Part shown: positions 35,191 through 47,524 of the stretch, piece after piece
Numbering within the stretch: the first letter of the stretch is position 1
How the letters are laid out: every line of letters begins with the position of its first letter
NCBI GenBank assembly: GCA_039707465.1
Contig: CM077648.1
Location: 75,141,119 to 75,205,118 of the forward strand
Source: Rhabdophis nuchalis
Taxonomy: Eukaryota; Chordata; Lepidosauria; Squamata; Natricidae
DNA: 64,000 nucleotides
Direction of reading: 5' to 3'
Made by a program: the position numbers and the translations under genes
Notes under the pieces: generated by a model
What the model saw: only the letters and a program-made list of their open reading frames with translations
Databases searched by the model: none
Told to the model about the DNA's origin: nothing

Positions 35191-38100
35191 TTGTGAAAGG
35201 TAGCATTACCAGTGAAGGATAAAAGGATATGTATTTTCCCTTCGTGTAATTTTGTGGCTTGGCATTCAGAAGATCTTTTTCCTACGCAGTCTGGAAAGGA
35301 TGTCAAAAGGCTGTTTCTGTTTCCTTTGAGATAAGTGTGAACTACTTTAGACAGCCCAAACTAGAACAACAGCTTGAAAAGGAAATGAACAAATGTTCAC
35401 TTAAGCCACTCCAGAGAACTCTGAATATAAATGAATATGACACACTTTTGAATGTCAATTGGAAGGGGAGTTGTGCTCATTTCATATTGTTCTTTCTTTA
35501 GAATGCCAGGTTAAATTAATAGGAATAACTGCCATCTCTTTGAACCTGCCAGAGATAAGAAAGAAATGGTGAAGTCATAAATGTGAAAGCTTCCAAATGT
35601 CAACTTCAGGGTGGCCTGTTCCTTTGGCCCAAGAGGGCTAAGTGTGTAATTCTGTGATCATTTTACCACCTGTAATATTTTGCTTTAATACAAAGCAGCC
35701 CAGGGGGAATTTTAGGTTGAGCAAAGCAGCTCTTTAACACTTTCTTCACCAACTGCCTGATTATTCCTAGTCATCTTTCATATGCTTTCTTTCCAGCTAG
35801 GAAGACATTTTCCTTTTAATGTAGGTGGAAAAATTTCTCTTCTTTCCAATCATCTGTTGCCTCACTGGACCACCAATCAGCCTGAAAGGAGGCACATGTT
35901 TTGCACTTCAAAAACAGTGGTGGAGATTGATTTAGTTGACACCACTGTTTTTGAAGTAGTTTCAGATTTACTGGTGCTGACATACTTTTTTTTAATTTAC
36001 AGTACTTAAAATGTACTGTATTTATATTTATTTATTTATATTCACGTGTCTCTTGTCTTGCCTCTCTTTTAAAGAAGTAATGCAAAAGGACCGATTACGT
36101 CTGGCCTTTAATTTGTTTTTAGAGATCCTATAAAACAGAGAAGCCTGACAACCAATCAATCCTTCATAGCTCACCTGGTAACTGTCATAACATAGTGAAC
36201 ATGTATTTCAGGGATACTTTGATGATGTGTCGTTTCTTCAGTAAACCATGGTTAAACCAACCATGACTTAACACAATATGTAAAACCAAATCTATCAATT
36301 CCAGTGGTCATTATTTTAGCTGAAAGCAGTTTATCCTTGGCACCCAAATCATATGCAGCTCCTCATGAACAGGTTTGTGACAAGTGGTGTCTGCAGCATG
36401 CTGAGGTTTTATCGAAACAATGAAATATTCAGTGACACCATAATGCAAACTCTGGCTTCATCTATTTGCATGCAGGGATACAATTTGCATTAATATATTG
36501 TAACCCACATTTTGTCATTTGCCTTTGCCACTGTCACCTCCCGAAATCATTACATTTATTTCCTTGACTTATATTCCAGTTTTCTACTCTAGATGGGCTC
36601 AAATCATCTAAGAAAAATGTCAGAACAAATCTTTTGAATTTAATAGTTAAAGACATGGTTTAAGCATAATACTCAAATTAATTAGCAATTATACTAGGGT
36701 GAAACATGCTATTTTCTAGATTCTGGATTTTCATACGCAAGGCAGTGAGGCTAAATGCAGTTCTTGGAGGATAGTATTCCATGGTTTAGGAATATGCAGG
36801 AGAAGTCCTTTTTATGTGACAAAAAGGAGGGCATATTCAAAAGGATCTCTGTAGATGGTAATGACTGGACAGATATATAAGTGGAGAGATTGTATTTAAG
36901 AGCTCTAATATTTAGTACGGGTTATAGCATGTATTTTTATTAATAAGTTGCAGATTAGTCCAGCATCTCTTCAGTGCTAAAAAGAGATATTCCAAATTAC
37001 TTGATCATAAGTAAATATGAATAAATAAATAATCACAAAATGACTTTGGATAAAATAATAATAAAAGTAGAGATGAAGTAATTGTTTGAGAAATACTAAT
37101 GGGTTCTGAATTGCTCTTTAGAGGTGCCGCTACCAAATATTATTTTAATCTAATGATTTTATGTTGATCCATAAGGTTTAGCTGTTTGCAAACACCAGTA
37201 GGACCTTTGCTGACACCAAGACTGAAATGACAATGCTTTCTGGTTTTGTTTATGGATAAGAGAGAGGATATCCGATATGGGAAGAAAAGATCATTTGTTG
37301 TCTTTTAAGAGGAGGTGATAAGTTACTAAAATTGTTTATATACTTCATCACAAATGGTTGCGATGAAGGTGGGAAGTTATTTCTTACATACTTTTTTTTC
37401 TTTACTATATTCTTATTTTTCTCTTTCTTCCTTTTTTCCTTCTTCTATTTTTTATTCATTTATTTATTTCAATTTGTACTCATTTTTACGGTTGTAATTA
37501 TACTTATATTTCTTAAAAAATATTAAGAAGAACTTTAAAATGTGCATCACTTGCTAAGCCAATAGTCTGGACTCTGACATTTGTTACTAAAATGTCCCTC
37601 TGTCCCTTTGGTTTAGTCAGTGGGTATTTATCTTTCTCCCCAGTCTCTGGATGTATGAGAAAAGAGTGGGAAGACTGAGCGTCATAGCTAGCTTTGTGCT
37701 GTCTTACCCGTGCCACTTTCCCAGCACATCTTATTTTAGGCAATGAGCTAAATATTATTTTTTTATGAACATTGTTTTCTTCTTTTTCTTAAAATATAAA
37801 TACTTTATGCTGAGGTAAGGATCAAATATCCAACTCTTCAAGTTATTCTATAATGCAGATTTTTATTAGTTTTGCACATTTTAAATGGGGCAGTGATAAA
37901 TGATTACAGGAGAAGATTTACATTATGTAATTTATCTGCCATATATTATATTGGCATTTCTAGAACCAATAGAGGATTTTACAGCTGACTTGTCCCCATA
38001 TAGCAAGTACTTCCCTTTGGCTTTGCCATCTACAATTGATAATTGTTGCAGCACAAGGACTCTTGCCACTCCCCTGAATCAAAGTCAAATGCTTGCCTCA

Positions 38101-38429
38101 ATCAGGCAGATGGGATGTCCAAGTGAGGTAAACCTTGATCAAGCTAATCTAGCTAATCAGATTCTTTTATAGATGTATAATCTTCACTTTTCATCAGTTA
38201 AAATATTTCCCAGATTTCCAGCATAGAATCAATTATTAATAACGAATTATAACTTGCATGATAAAGTTGAAAGATGGCAAGGTCAATCTCTTGTTTTTAT
38301 TTTCTAATTCCTTGATAAATGCTGTAGAAGGGCAAAAAAGGCTGCGTTGTACTTCTTGGGTCAAAATCAGCAAACGTTTGCTTAGGATAGGAAACTTCAT
38401 TCCCCCTGAAGTGTGGATCAAGCATTAAC
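35191..38429. other. Intronic spacer
   Basis: A long AT-rich stretch without a recognised gene or repeat. A T-rich block lies at 37390-37480. ORFs such as 35259-35501 and 35782-36009 show no family motif. Confidence 0.45.
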
Positions 38430-38742
38430 TGTATTTTTCTAGTTTTGCAATCATCATCATTGATTGTCCTATCCAGGACAATGCATGATGGAGGCCTCTT
38501 CTGCCTATTTCCAACTAGTAAGACTCTGAGCTTTCCTTTGCCAGTTGGACCTGCAATACTTGCTGATGTCAATCCATTTTATTATAGGTCTTTTTTGTGA
38601 ACACTTTTGATCAAGTGGAATTCATTGTATGACTGCCTTAGTCTACCTGCCATCAGTTCTTCTTGCTATGTGATCAGCCCATTCCCATTTTAATTCTTTT
38701 ACACTTTTGATGGCATCGTATATGTTTCTTTGTTCTCTAATC

Positions 38743-38877
38743 CAGGGTTCTCCAACCTTTGCAACTTTAAGTCTGAAGGAGTTCAGCTCCCAGAATTCTC
38801 CAGCCAGCAAAGCTGGCTGGAGAACTCTGGGAGCTGAAGTCCTTCAGATTTAAAGTTGCAAAGGTTGGAGACCCCTG
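38743..38877. mobile_element. hAT palindromic MITE in RTE
   Basis: 135-bp palindrome, 8-bp duplication ctctaatc on both sides (38735-38742, 38878-38885). It splits the RTE C-terminal coding text. Confidence 0.95.
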
Positions 38878-39390
38878 CTCTAATCCATTTGCAGGTTTAG
38901 TGACCATGTTTCACTAGCATATGTTAGAATAAGTATCTCACACTGACCCAAAACTTTTCTCTTCAGGCATAAGGTAAAGTTGTTCTTGAAAATTATGCTT
39001 AACCTGCCAAATGTCTGCCAACCACATTTAACACGCATTCTCATTTCCATTTTTTGCATCACCTTCATTGAGATCCATTGGCCAAGGTATATGTAGTGGT
39101 CTACCACATCTAGTTCTTCTCCAGATATAGTTCTTTTCTTTCTTTGGTGACTTTATTAAACATAACCTGGCTCTTTTTAAGGTTTATTTTTAAGGCCAAA
39201 TGGGTCTTCTGCTTTGTGCAGCTCTTATATGTGTCTTTGTAACTCTTCTGCGTCTTGTGAGAAAAGAACAACTCATCTGCAAATCTTAAGTGGTTTAAAC
39301 AGATGCCATTGATTTTTATTTCATCTTTTGCCCACTCTAGTTTGTGGAGTACTTCTTCAAGGCAGGCCGAGAAAAGGATAGGTGATATTG

Positions 39391-39525
39391 CAGGGGTCCC
39401 CAACCTTTGCAACTTTAAGTCTGAAGGACTTCAGCTCCCAGACTTCTCCAGCCAGCAAAGCTGGCTGGAGAAGTCTGGGAGCTGAAGTCCTTCAGACTTA
39501 AATTTGCAAAGGTTGGAGACCCCTG
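39391..39525. mobile_element. hAT palindromic MITE in RTE
   Basis: 135-bp palindrome, 8-bp duplication tgatattg on both sides (39383-39390, 39526-39533). Confidence 0.95.
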
Positions 39526-39959
39526 TGATATTGGATCATCTTTCCATACACCTCATTGTATGTTGATTTACACTTTAAAATTGTTGCTATTGTTTTTTTC
39601 ATATACCGATTGTAGTAAGTTTATGTAAGCAGTGTCTTTGTTTGGCTGAACAATGCATTGATTATGCTTGCTGGAATACTGAGTCAAATGCCTTTTCATA
39701 GTCAATGAAAGCCATGCACAGAGGCATGGTGTACTCATCATGCCTTTCAATGACTTGCTGAACAACCTGGATGTAATTCATTGTGCTGTGGCCACCTTTG
39801 AAACCTCCCGGCTTCTTTGGCTGTGCATCATTTAATGTTCTCAATATAGTCTTACAATAGCCAGCTAATAACCTTAACTGAACTTCTGAGGTTCTCTTGC
39901 AAAAGTAGAGAACTTGGGTTTAAATAAAATCTCAAAAGGAGATTACCAGTCTTAGCTTT

Positions 39960-40140
39960 TTTTTTTACCTAGATTGACCAAATAACACAGCAGTATAATA
40001 TTGGTGATAATGATGTCTCTTATACCAAAAGAATGAGAAAGTTAATAGGTTACCTTCTAATTATCATTCTATCACCCTCTTAAACATTTCTAGCAAACTG
40101 TATATAAAATCTCTGAAAGGAATTTTTCTAAAGAAGCATA
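39960..40140 (+). pseudogene. Inverted RTE 5' segment
   Basis: On the + strand, text like NEKV followed by NYHSITLLNISSKLYIKSL matches the NYRPITLLN motif that lies just upstream of the GGHST region in RTE proteins. Confidence 0.6.
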
Positions 40141-40141
40141 A

Positions 40142-40482
40142 AGGTAAAGAAAAAGGTTTCCCTCGCATACATGTGCTAGTTGTTCTATAGAGCACGGTGC
40201 TCATCTCTGTTTCAAAGTCAAAGAGACAGTGCTGTCCGAAGACATTTCTGTGGTCATGTGGCCGGCATGCCTAAACACAAAAGGCTCACAGAATGCTGTT
40301 CCCTTCCCACCAAAGGTGGCTCCTATTTTTCTACTTGCATTTTTACATGCTTTCGAACTGCTAGGTTGGCAGAAGCTGGGACAAGTAATGGGAGCTCATT
40401 CCATTACATGGCACTAGGGATTTGAACCACTGAACTGCAACCTTTCTGATTGACAAGCTCAGCATCTTAGCCACTGAGCCCA
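40142..40482 (-). mobile_element. Sauria SINE, near full length
   Basis: The 3' end ggtaaagaaaaaggtttccc is at 40142. The body (cacggtgctcatctctgttt, catgtggccggcatg, ccaccaaaggtggctcc) runs to a tRNA-like head ending ttagccactgagccc. The B box complement is ggatttgaacc. Confidence 0.92.
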
Positions 40483-40690
40483 AGTAAGGAAGCATAAAGC
40501 ATCCTTTTATTGTGTGATTTAAAAAGACATTTAAAACAACATCAAAATAAATAGGTCTAAGAATTAAATAATAGCCTTACCCCACATATATTAGCAAAGT
40601 ATTTCTTTAAAAAATCCAGGTTTATTGGCATGCCCATATAGCCAGGCCATATAGCCAGGCCAGAAGATAAAAGGATTTTGGTGGGGCTAT
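40483..40690. other. Spacer
   Basis: Nothing recognised. A short tandem of catatagccaggc lies at 40636. Confidence 0.5.
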
Positions 40691-41049
40691 TACAGGTAGT
40701 CCTTGACTTATGACACACAATTGAGCTCAAAATTTATGTGGCTAAGCGAGACAGATGTTAAGTATGTTTTGCTCCATTTTATGAATCTTCTAGCCACAAT
40801 TGTTAAATGAATCACTGCAATTTTTAAGTTAGTAACATGGTGTTAAATGAATTTGGCTTCCACATTGACCCTGCTTGATCGAAAGTTGGAAAACGTGATC
40901 CCAGGACACTGCAGCTGCCTTAAATATGAACCAGTTACCAAGCATCTAAATTCTGATCACATGACCGTGGGGAAAAATAACTTATTTCAGTGTTGTTGTA
41001 ACTTTGAATGGCCTCTAAATGAACCGCTCTAATTTGAGGACCACCTGTA
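40691..41049. mobile_element. CAGGTAGTCC foldback element, 355 bp
   Basis: CAGGTAGTCCTTGACTTATG at the left pairs with ttgaggaccacctg at the right, with TA at both boundaries. The interior has text common to this squamate repeat (gcgagacagatg, ggaaaacgtgatcccaggac). There is no ORF of note. Confidence 0.8.
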
Positions 41050-42164
41050 CTGTTGGAATTTATAAAGTTAAGTGAAAATTATTAATAAAGTGGCAAACTT
41101 TCTATGAGGCTTTGTGCATTTGCAAAAGTAGGTTGCCTGAAACATAACTATAGGGAAATAAGAAATGGAGACGCTAGTCTTTCCATTTCAGAGGAGGTTT
41201 TAAACACTGAAAGCCAGCCAGAACCATGCCTTATGCTTCAATACATTAGATATTCTAATAATTAAATGATGAGGCAAATCATGTAGCAGCAACTCTGCCC
41301 ATTCATTTTGTAAGAACTGTATTCCCCCTCCCCCTCTTCGTTTTTAGCCAATGGACAGTCAGAACTTTGAGTGGCATTCATGCTGCCTGAAGAAAGAGCT
41401 CCTACTTAATTTTTCACTCCAAGGACACTTTTTTTCCAACTTTACCTGATATGAAGTTATTATGCTACCTCATAAAAACATTTCATTTCAGGAAGGTTTT
41501 AGTATAATTGCAATTGGGCTGTGGTTTATATCATTCCCATTTTAGCTAAAAAGCTGAATAGTGTACTGATATTTTTAATTGTATAATCAATTAACTAATA
41601 ACTAAATAAATTCAATACATAAATAATATTGATTGCTGTGTGCTTATACAGTATTAGGCTGCTAGTTTTAACTTCTTTTTCTTCTTAGATGAGATCTCTT
41701 CGCTTTCGTATTATCTGACCTGGGACAATGTGGCATGCAGTTGCTAGTAATTACTTTTTCTCATGTTGTGTTCTAATAGAATTTTACCTGAATCTGTGGT
41801 TTGTTATGTGTAGAGCATAGCCTGGGGTTGGCTGCTCGATGAGCCCAAAAGCTATTACCAAATTGATGGCAGTCAAGGGAAAATGTTGATGGTGAACCAT
41901 GGAAAATATTTGTTTACATAACCTCTTTCTTTCTTATATTAGGTCAAGATGGCTTATATTTATTAGAAAAAAATGGTAAAAATAGAATTGTAAGATCTAT
42001 AACAATAAATTTAATTCTAATTATATGGAAAACTACAATTTATTTCCACTACATTTACCAAAATATTTTCTTTGTGTTTAATAAAGGAGGATTAGGATTA
42101 GGGGTAGTTCTACTGTGTGCCAAAAGTATTGGTTTAGAAATCCAAACAAATGTATATTATTGTA
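41050..42164. other. Intronic spacer
   Basis: No gene or repeat recognised. Confidence 0.5.
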
Positions 42165-42172
42165 CTCTAGAG

Positions 42173-42388
42173 CAGGGGTGTCCAACCTTTGCAACTTTAA
42201 ATCTGAAGGACTTCAGCTCCCAGAGTTCTCCAGCCAGCAAAGCTAGAAAATTAGAAAGTGATCTCTAAAGCAGGGGTCTCCAACCTTTGCAACTTTAAGT
42301 CTGAAGGACTTCAGCTCCTAGACTTGGCTGGAGAACTCTGGGAGCTGAAGTCCTTCAGACTTAAAGTTGCAAAGGTTGGACACCCCTC
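42173..42388. mobile_element. Composite hAT MITE (one copy nested in or fused to another)
   Basis: The outer left end (CAGGGGTGTCCAACC, 42173) pairs with the right end (ggttggacacccctc), flanked by ctctagag / ctctagac. A second left end (CAGGGGTCTCCAACC) begins at 42271, preceded by atctctaaag. Only one full right arm exists. Confidence 0.85.
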
Positions 42389-43189
42389 CTCTAGACAATA
42401 TATAGATTAAAATGAGCAAAGGAATATATTATTTTTCAGAATTGCTAGTGACCAAAGTTGACCACAACCTCGAGACAACTAAACTTTTTTTTTTTTTTGG
42501 AAAAAGGATTGATTAGATAAAAGTAGGCTACACCACTACCTTACAGTGAATAGCAATGGTGACTGAGCATGATCTACTTTCCAAAAAGTCATCTCTGAGG
42601 TGTCTCTTGAGGGAGAGAATATAAAATTGGTTGTCCCTTTTGCAGTGTCTGGTACAGGTAAAAGAGATGCAGTTGAGTCTTTATGCCAATGTACAGCAAC
42701 AATTTACATGCAGTATTGATCCAATTGCTTCCAGGATTCTTATACAGATATGTCATTGAATCTCCCTTCCCAAAGAGGGGGATGTACTGGATCAAATCTG
42801 GCAAATATAAAAGTGAGGGCATAATGTTGGTGAAATAATTAAATACTGTGAATTGTCTCTTTAGCATGCCTAAACTAGATTTCTAGAGCACAGCTCCAGT
42901 TCTTTTGTAAGTCTTAAATTGAGAATCTGCTCCTTTTTTTTGACAGAGCTTTTGCATAGCCAGTGTAAACTAGGTTTGTGTGGAAAATCCATATAGATTG
43001 TTCAATTAAACTATTTTAATTAGTAGTCAGAAAAGTATAAAGTTCTCTTGCCAAGTCAAAGAAGCAAGAGAGCTTTAAAAGATGAATAATGCAAGCCAAT
43101 ATCTCAGATGTGAAGACTTTTATGAAGTCAGATCTGTTTCTTGTCTTCATAAAGATTTAGAACCCTATCTAGATATATAGTGTAGTGAG
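42389..43189. other. Intronic spacer
   Basis: A poly-T run at 42485. No gene or repeat recognised. Confidence 0.5.
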
Positions 43190-43644
43190 GTAGCAACGGA
43201 CGAAACAGAGGCCTGAAACATTGGTCAAGTACACTTTGGTCAAGAAGTAAAAATTGCACGCTATGCTCAATATATTGCTGTATTTGCAAAAAGGTCCTGC
43301 CCCAGACAGCATCCTGTTTGCTGGGTTGCTCCCACGATCTTTTCCCAGCAACTTCCCCATTTATCTCCTTGCTAGCCACAAATAGCCTCTGAATGCATAT
43401 ATCTTGTCGACCTAAGCAAACTGTGTCAACCGATAGGTTTTCGAGTCCCCCACCTCCATATTTGGGCAGATGTAGGAGAACGGGAATGTCTACGTCACCG
43501 AGGGTATAAGAGACAATCCTTGTCAATATTTGGGGGTTCAGACATTTTGTATGGGCTACGTGCCCATCTCTGAAACTGTGCACAATAAAATCTTTGCTGC
43601 TTTGAAGAGCTTGTCTGTGTGTCTTGGCCTTTTCCTACAACAAA

Positions 43645-43664
43645 TGGTGCATTGGCCGGGAATC
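43645..43664 (+). promoter_or_regulatory. Retroviral primer-binding site, tRNA-Gly(GCC)
   Basis: The 20 bases TGGTGCATTGGCCGGGAATC are the exact complement of the 3' end, including CCA, of the vertebrate tRNA-Gly(GCC) as I recall it. They sit 2 bases after the CA end of the LTR, the position expected for minus-strand priming. Confidence 0.85.
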
Positions 43665-44069
43665 CAGACGAGGAGATGTTTCGCTGAGGGCAGCTTCACC
43701 CCTCGGCTCCGTTGAGAGGCTGTTCCTGAACATTCTCCAGGCGCCACGGGGGCTTGACCTCCGGGAGACAGCAGTGACCTCTCCACGAGGCCGACGGCGC
43801 TGACAGCTAGTCCAAGAACCCTTCATCGTAGGAAAGGCTGTCTGAACCATCTCCTGGCCAGGACGACAGAGAAGACACCTCAGGCGAGTATCTGTTAAGA
43901 GTTGTTACCTGCCACGTTTGGAGGTGGAAGAGAGGGATTGATCACCCTCCTGGGCTCGGGGTGTCATCCCTAAAGTAGCCCCATTAGGCTGTGTGGGAGG
44001 TTCAGTTGCTGCAGTTCCTGTCCGTGACTGTTGAAAGTCCGGGACGGCAGGTCAGTGACTTATGCCAGA

Positions 44070-44120
44070 ATGGGTGGGAAGCAGAGCGTTGCCAGCACAC
44101 TGCTGGAGTGCATGTTATAG
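44070..44120 (+). pseudogene. Candidate Gag start, broken
   Basis: A Met-Gly start with Ser at residue 6, resembling an N-myristoylation signal, is followed by a stop after 16 codons. Its position downstream of the leader is the only other support. Confidence 0.4.
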
Positions 44121-44759
44121 GGATTTGATGAACATTACTGGACTATTAGAAGTTTGATTGGACAACTTGAGGGCCTCACAAAAAAAACATAGAACAGGAA
44201 ATAGTACTTTTGCTATCTACATTGCTGCCCAATCAAGTTTTCCCAAAGCAAATTGAGGGATGAGGTAGCAACCCTTCTTGGGAAGCAAACTTTGTCAAGC
44301 ATAGTCATTCCAGAAATTCCTAACTTGTGTTACTGAAAATGTTCTTCTTCAGATGGTGGAAGAACAAAAGGATCAGCTATCTTCAGTTGATGCTGACCAG
44401 CAAGAAAGACAATCAAGGAAATGGAATTATTGGGAAATTTACTAAATTTGTTTGCCGCCCATATCACTGCAAGGTGACTGAGAAAAATCAATATGATACA
44501 ATCAGTTATGGTATCATGCCATGATCTTTACTATCTATGAGTATTTATAAGCAGGAGCAATAACAAGAAACTATTCCTTCTTTCAATAGCTCAGACTTTG
44601 GGGAAACAGGCAGACACAGATAGTGTACATTGGAAACAGGAGAAAATGGACTGATGTGTTTTTTTCCTCCTTTTCATTGGGGAACAGGGTAATTACAAGT
44701 AGATCAGAGACCATGTCTTGACAGAATGATAAGCATTACATTCTCTGAAAGGGGCTTTG

Positions 44760-45530
44760 TTTCAATAGCTTACAAAAATGGGCTGAAAATAACAAAATAA
44801 AAGTTAACAGAAATAAATGCAAAATTATTCACTTAGAAACAAGTAAATCAAATGCACAAGTAGTCTCTCTGAGGCTTGGTGATAAGAGTTATGAAAAAGA
44901 TTTTGGAATAGTAATTGGTTGCATAATGGCTATAAATATAAATGAATATAAATCAGCAGTATTATATGGATTTTTAAAAGACAAATGTAATTTTAGGTTG
45001 CATCAATAAAAATGCAGTTTTCATATCACGGGAAGAAGAGGTTCATCTTTATTCTATATTCACTAAACCTAGCTTTAAAGACTGTAGTCAGTTCTGAGCA
45101 CCACATTTTTAAGCAGCACTCAGAAGGACTGGCAGATTCAGAAAGGGAACAAAAATGATCAGGGGATTGGAAATAAGATCCTGTGAAAAGGAATAGAAAC
45201 AACTGAGAATATTTAACCCTGAGAACAGAAGACAGAAGGCACTGTTCAAAATTCAAAAGAATGTCATATTAAAGACAGTCAAGATTTGTTTTCTGTTGTT
45301 CTTGGATGCAGGGCAGAAATTTAAATTGGACAAAGTAAATTTATTTTGACAGTTTGAAAATAATAAGAGAAGTTTGAGAGTGGAACCAATCAGTCAGAGG
45401 AGTAATGGATACTCCTTCGTTGTAGTAGGCCAAGTGGGGGCTTAACAATCATGAACCTGGAACATTTTGATTTTGGTTCTTCCAGGAGATTGGATTTGAT
45501 ACCTTAAAAGGCTCTTCAGCTCTGTGAAAA
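44760..45530 (+). mobile_element. Old CR1/L3 LINE 3' half
   Basis: Degraded text aligns by eye with CR1 segments in order: ggctgaaaataacaaaataa (WAxxNKMKFN region), ttttggaatagtaattggtt (DLGVLVDN), ggttgcatcaataaaa (GCINR), atgatcaggggattggaaa (MIRGLE), and a 3' UTR-like ggagattggatttgatacc. There are many stops. Confidence 0.65.
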
Positions 45531-45793
45531 TGAATGAATTCAAACATTAAATTTCTGTATCTATAATTAATTATTTATTAAGTTCAGGAGATCTGCCTTG
45601 GAATGTAATTGTATGTTTGGTCATACAAGGAATTGAGCTTACTCCAGTTGCAGCCTTAAGTATTAACATAGAAGTAGAGTATATGGAAATAGCTCCAATA
45701 TTAATTATGCTTACTGTTGTTGCTGGGAACATTCCCTGGAAGTTCTCCATTGGCAGTAGAGATAAGCATAAGCATAAGGTGAGAATATGATGA
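45531..45793. other. Intronic spacer
   Basis: Nothing recognised. Confidence 0.5.
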
Positions 45794-45801
45794 TTCTATA
45801 C

Positions 45802-45915
45802 CGGGGCTGGGCAAACTTTGCAACTTTAAGTCTGAAGGACTTCAGCAAAGCTGGCTGGAGAAGTCTGGGAGATGAAGTCCTTCAGACTTAAAGTTGCAAA
45901 GTTTGCCCACCCCTG
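45802..45915. mobile_element. hAT palindromic MITE variant, 114 bp
   Basis: CGGGGCTGGGCAAACTTTGC pairs with gcaaagtttgcccacccctg. The 8-bp duplication is ttctatac on both sides. The left outer arm lost part of its stem. Confidence 0.93.
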
Positions 45916-45923
45916 TTCTATAC

Positions 45924-47524
45924 TTATCCTGGTTCCAGTTTTTATGAAGAGTGGAGTTATACATCTGAGAGCAATCTTCTAGTATTTTAGGAGGAAATTG
46001 AGTGCAAGCAACTTCATTTGCTTCATGCTTCTGGGATTTGATTTTTTAGCTTATTTTCACATGGTTTGCACTAACAATGATTAAAAATAGTGTTATAGCA
46101 GATGAATTCTCTCAGCAGGCCTTTCTATATTTATTGCTTTGTTTTTTAGCTTCCTGTGCTGGGTTAGCATATTCAAATTTAAATATGAAAGCAATATTTT
46201 TGATCATGCTGTTATGTAAAAATGAACAGATCTTAATGCATATATTTTCAGAAAATATCTTTAGCTATCCTAATAAAACAGATTCCTTGTGCCCAATTGT
46301 ATTGGTGGGCCTCAGTCTGCACATTAAATGCTAGACAGGTTCTTTCATAAAGAGGTAAAGACTAAGTTTTCTTCTCAACTGAGCTTAGGGTCCAATCTCT
46401 AAAAAAGCCAAGCCACAAAGCCATCAAAAATATTGTAGAGGGGCGAGATGTAATCTGTTATAATCAAAATAACTTCTTTGCATTCACCACTGAAACAGCT
46501 GGACAACTTTACAGAACATTGCAGTTTTCTTTATGCCCAAATGTGTTTACTTTCTTTGTTTTGTTGCCCAAAGATTTGGGAGGGCCCATTTAAGTCATTG
46601 AGCTCCAACCTCCATTCAGTACAAAAATCCAGATTAAAGCATTGTTATTAGATTGATTCCCATCTTTGACCACATCCAATGAAGTGGACCTCAGCTCCTC
46701 CCTTGATAATGTATTCCACTATAGTGGAAATAATCGCATCATTTGAAAGCGTTTCATACCTAAAGCTGACCATAATTCAACCATTAATCACCTCGAGATG
46801 ATACCAAATAAATCTCAATCCTTTTTATGATTACTCTTCTTTGTACTTGAAGGGGCATTATAGTCCTCATCCATCCCTCCATCTGTTGGCTTTTCTCAAG
46901 CTTAATCTGCTCAGTCTTTCTAGCAAGACCCTGATGTATCTGCACCATTTTCTCTTAATCTTTCTTAAAATGTGTCCAGAATTGACATGTTTCTGCTGAA
47001 GAAGTCTAAATTGCATTTGACCTGTTAGCCATATCAAATTTCTCATTCTTATTTGGTTTATAATTAAGCATAATTCCAAACCGGGTGTTCCCCATCCTAT
47101 ACTGGTACATTTATTTTTTTTCTAACCAAAAGTACCTACACTTTTTATGTTAAATTTCATGCTGTTATTTCTGTATCTCTAATTTTTAAAAACTGAATTT
47201 TGTTTTTTGTTTTTAGGGCTTTAGCTATCTCCTAGTTTTGTGTTATATGGAGATTTTTTTTGACTTCTTGATTATGAATGCGTATGCTGGAAAGTTTAAG
47301 ATTCAGGATTGAATGTTATAGATGCTATTTGATATTGTACTCCAATTTCATGAAGAAAAATGGATGCACATTATTTGAATAAGGATGCCTAACTAGCTGT
47401 GAAACCAACTACAAAGCAGTTTATTCAGGTCATACTAACAAGTTTGCTAGTCCAAATGATATCAGATATATTGTCATCTGCTTTGTGGAGTAATAATATG
47501 TTAAATCCACAGACTTCCCACAAT
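45924..47524. other. Intronic spacer
   Basis: No gene or repeat recognised. The ORF at 46077-46334 has hydrophobic stretches but no recognisable domain. Confidence 0.45.

Larger units (their letters stand above)
38500..39880 (-). pseudogene. RTE reverse transcriptase remnant
   Basis: In order on the minus strand: FKGGHSTMNYIQVV and CMAFIDYEKAFDSV (RT motif A), ISPILFSACLEEVLHKLEW, LRFADELFF (the catalytic FADD has become FADE), VDHYIYLGQWIS, FGRLSIIFK and ETWSL. After the second MITE come IKSVKELKWEWADHIARR and KWIDISKYCRSNWQRKAQ. This order and these motifs fit the RTE clade rather than CR1, L1 or L2. Frameshifts, stops and the two MITEs inactivate it. Confidence 0.82.
38430..40140 (-). mobile_element. 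RTE-clade LINE, with two hAT insertions and an inverted 5' segment
   Basis: The minus-strand part (about 39900 down to 38430) runs from the RT fingers to the C-terminus and ends in a short ATG-rich tail. hAT MITEs interrupt it at 39391 and 38743. At 39960-40140 RTE text reads on the + strand. Confidence 0.8.
43190..44330 (+). mobile_element. Endogenous retrovirus 5' remnant: LTR, primer-binding site, leader
   Basis: An LTR-like block ends ...tacaaca at 43642 and contains a TATA box (tataag, 43505-43510) and a polyadenylation signal (aataaa, 43584-43589). Two bases later lies a tRNA-Gly primer-binding site. The GC-rich leader (43665-44069) leads to a Met-Gly start at 44070. The LTR left edge is uncertain: tgaggtagc at 43190 is only a candidate. 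No pol, env or second LTR was identified. This is an old, incomplete copy. Confidence 0.75.

Noticed and set aside
35259..35501. 80-codon ORF as an additional TPH2 exon
   Set aside because: No similarity to any hydroxylase segment and no fitting splice sites.
43128..43583. 151-codon minus-strand ORF over the LTR
   Set aside because: It overlaps LTR signals on the other strand and has no retroviral or host motif.
44250..44290. 3' LTR start at tgaggtagcaac (44264)
   Set aside because: It shares only about 12 bases with 43190, and the following sequence does not match the 5' LTR.
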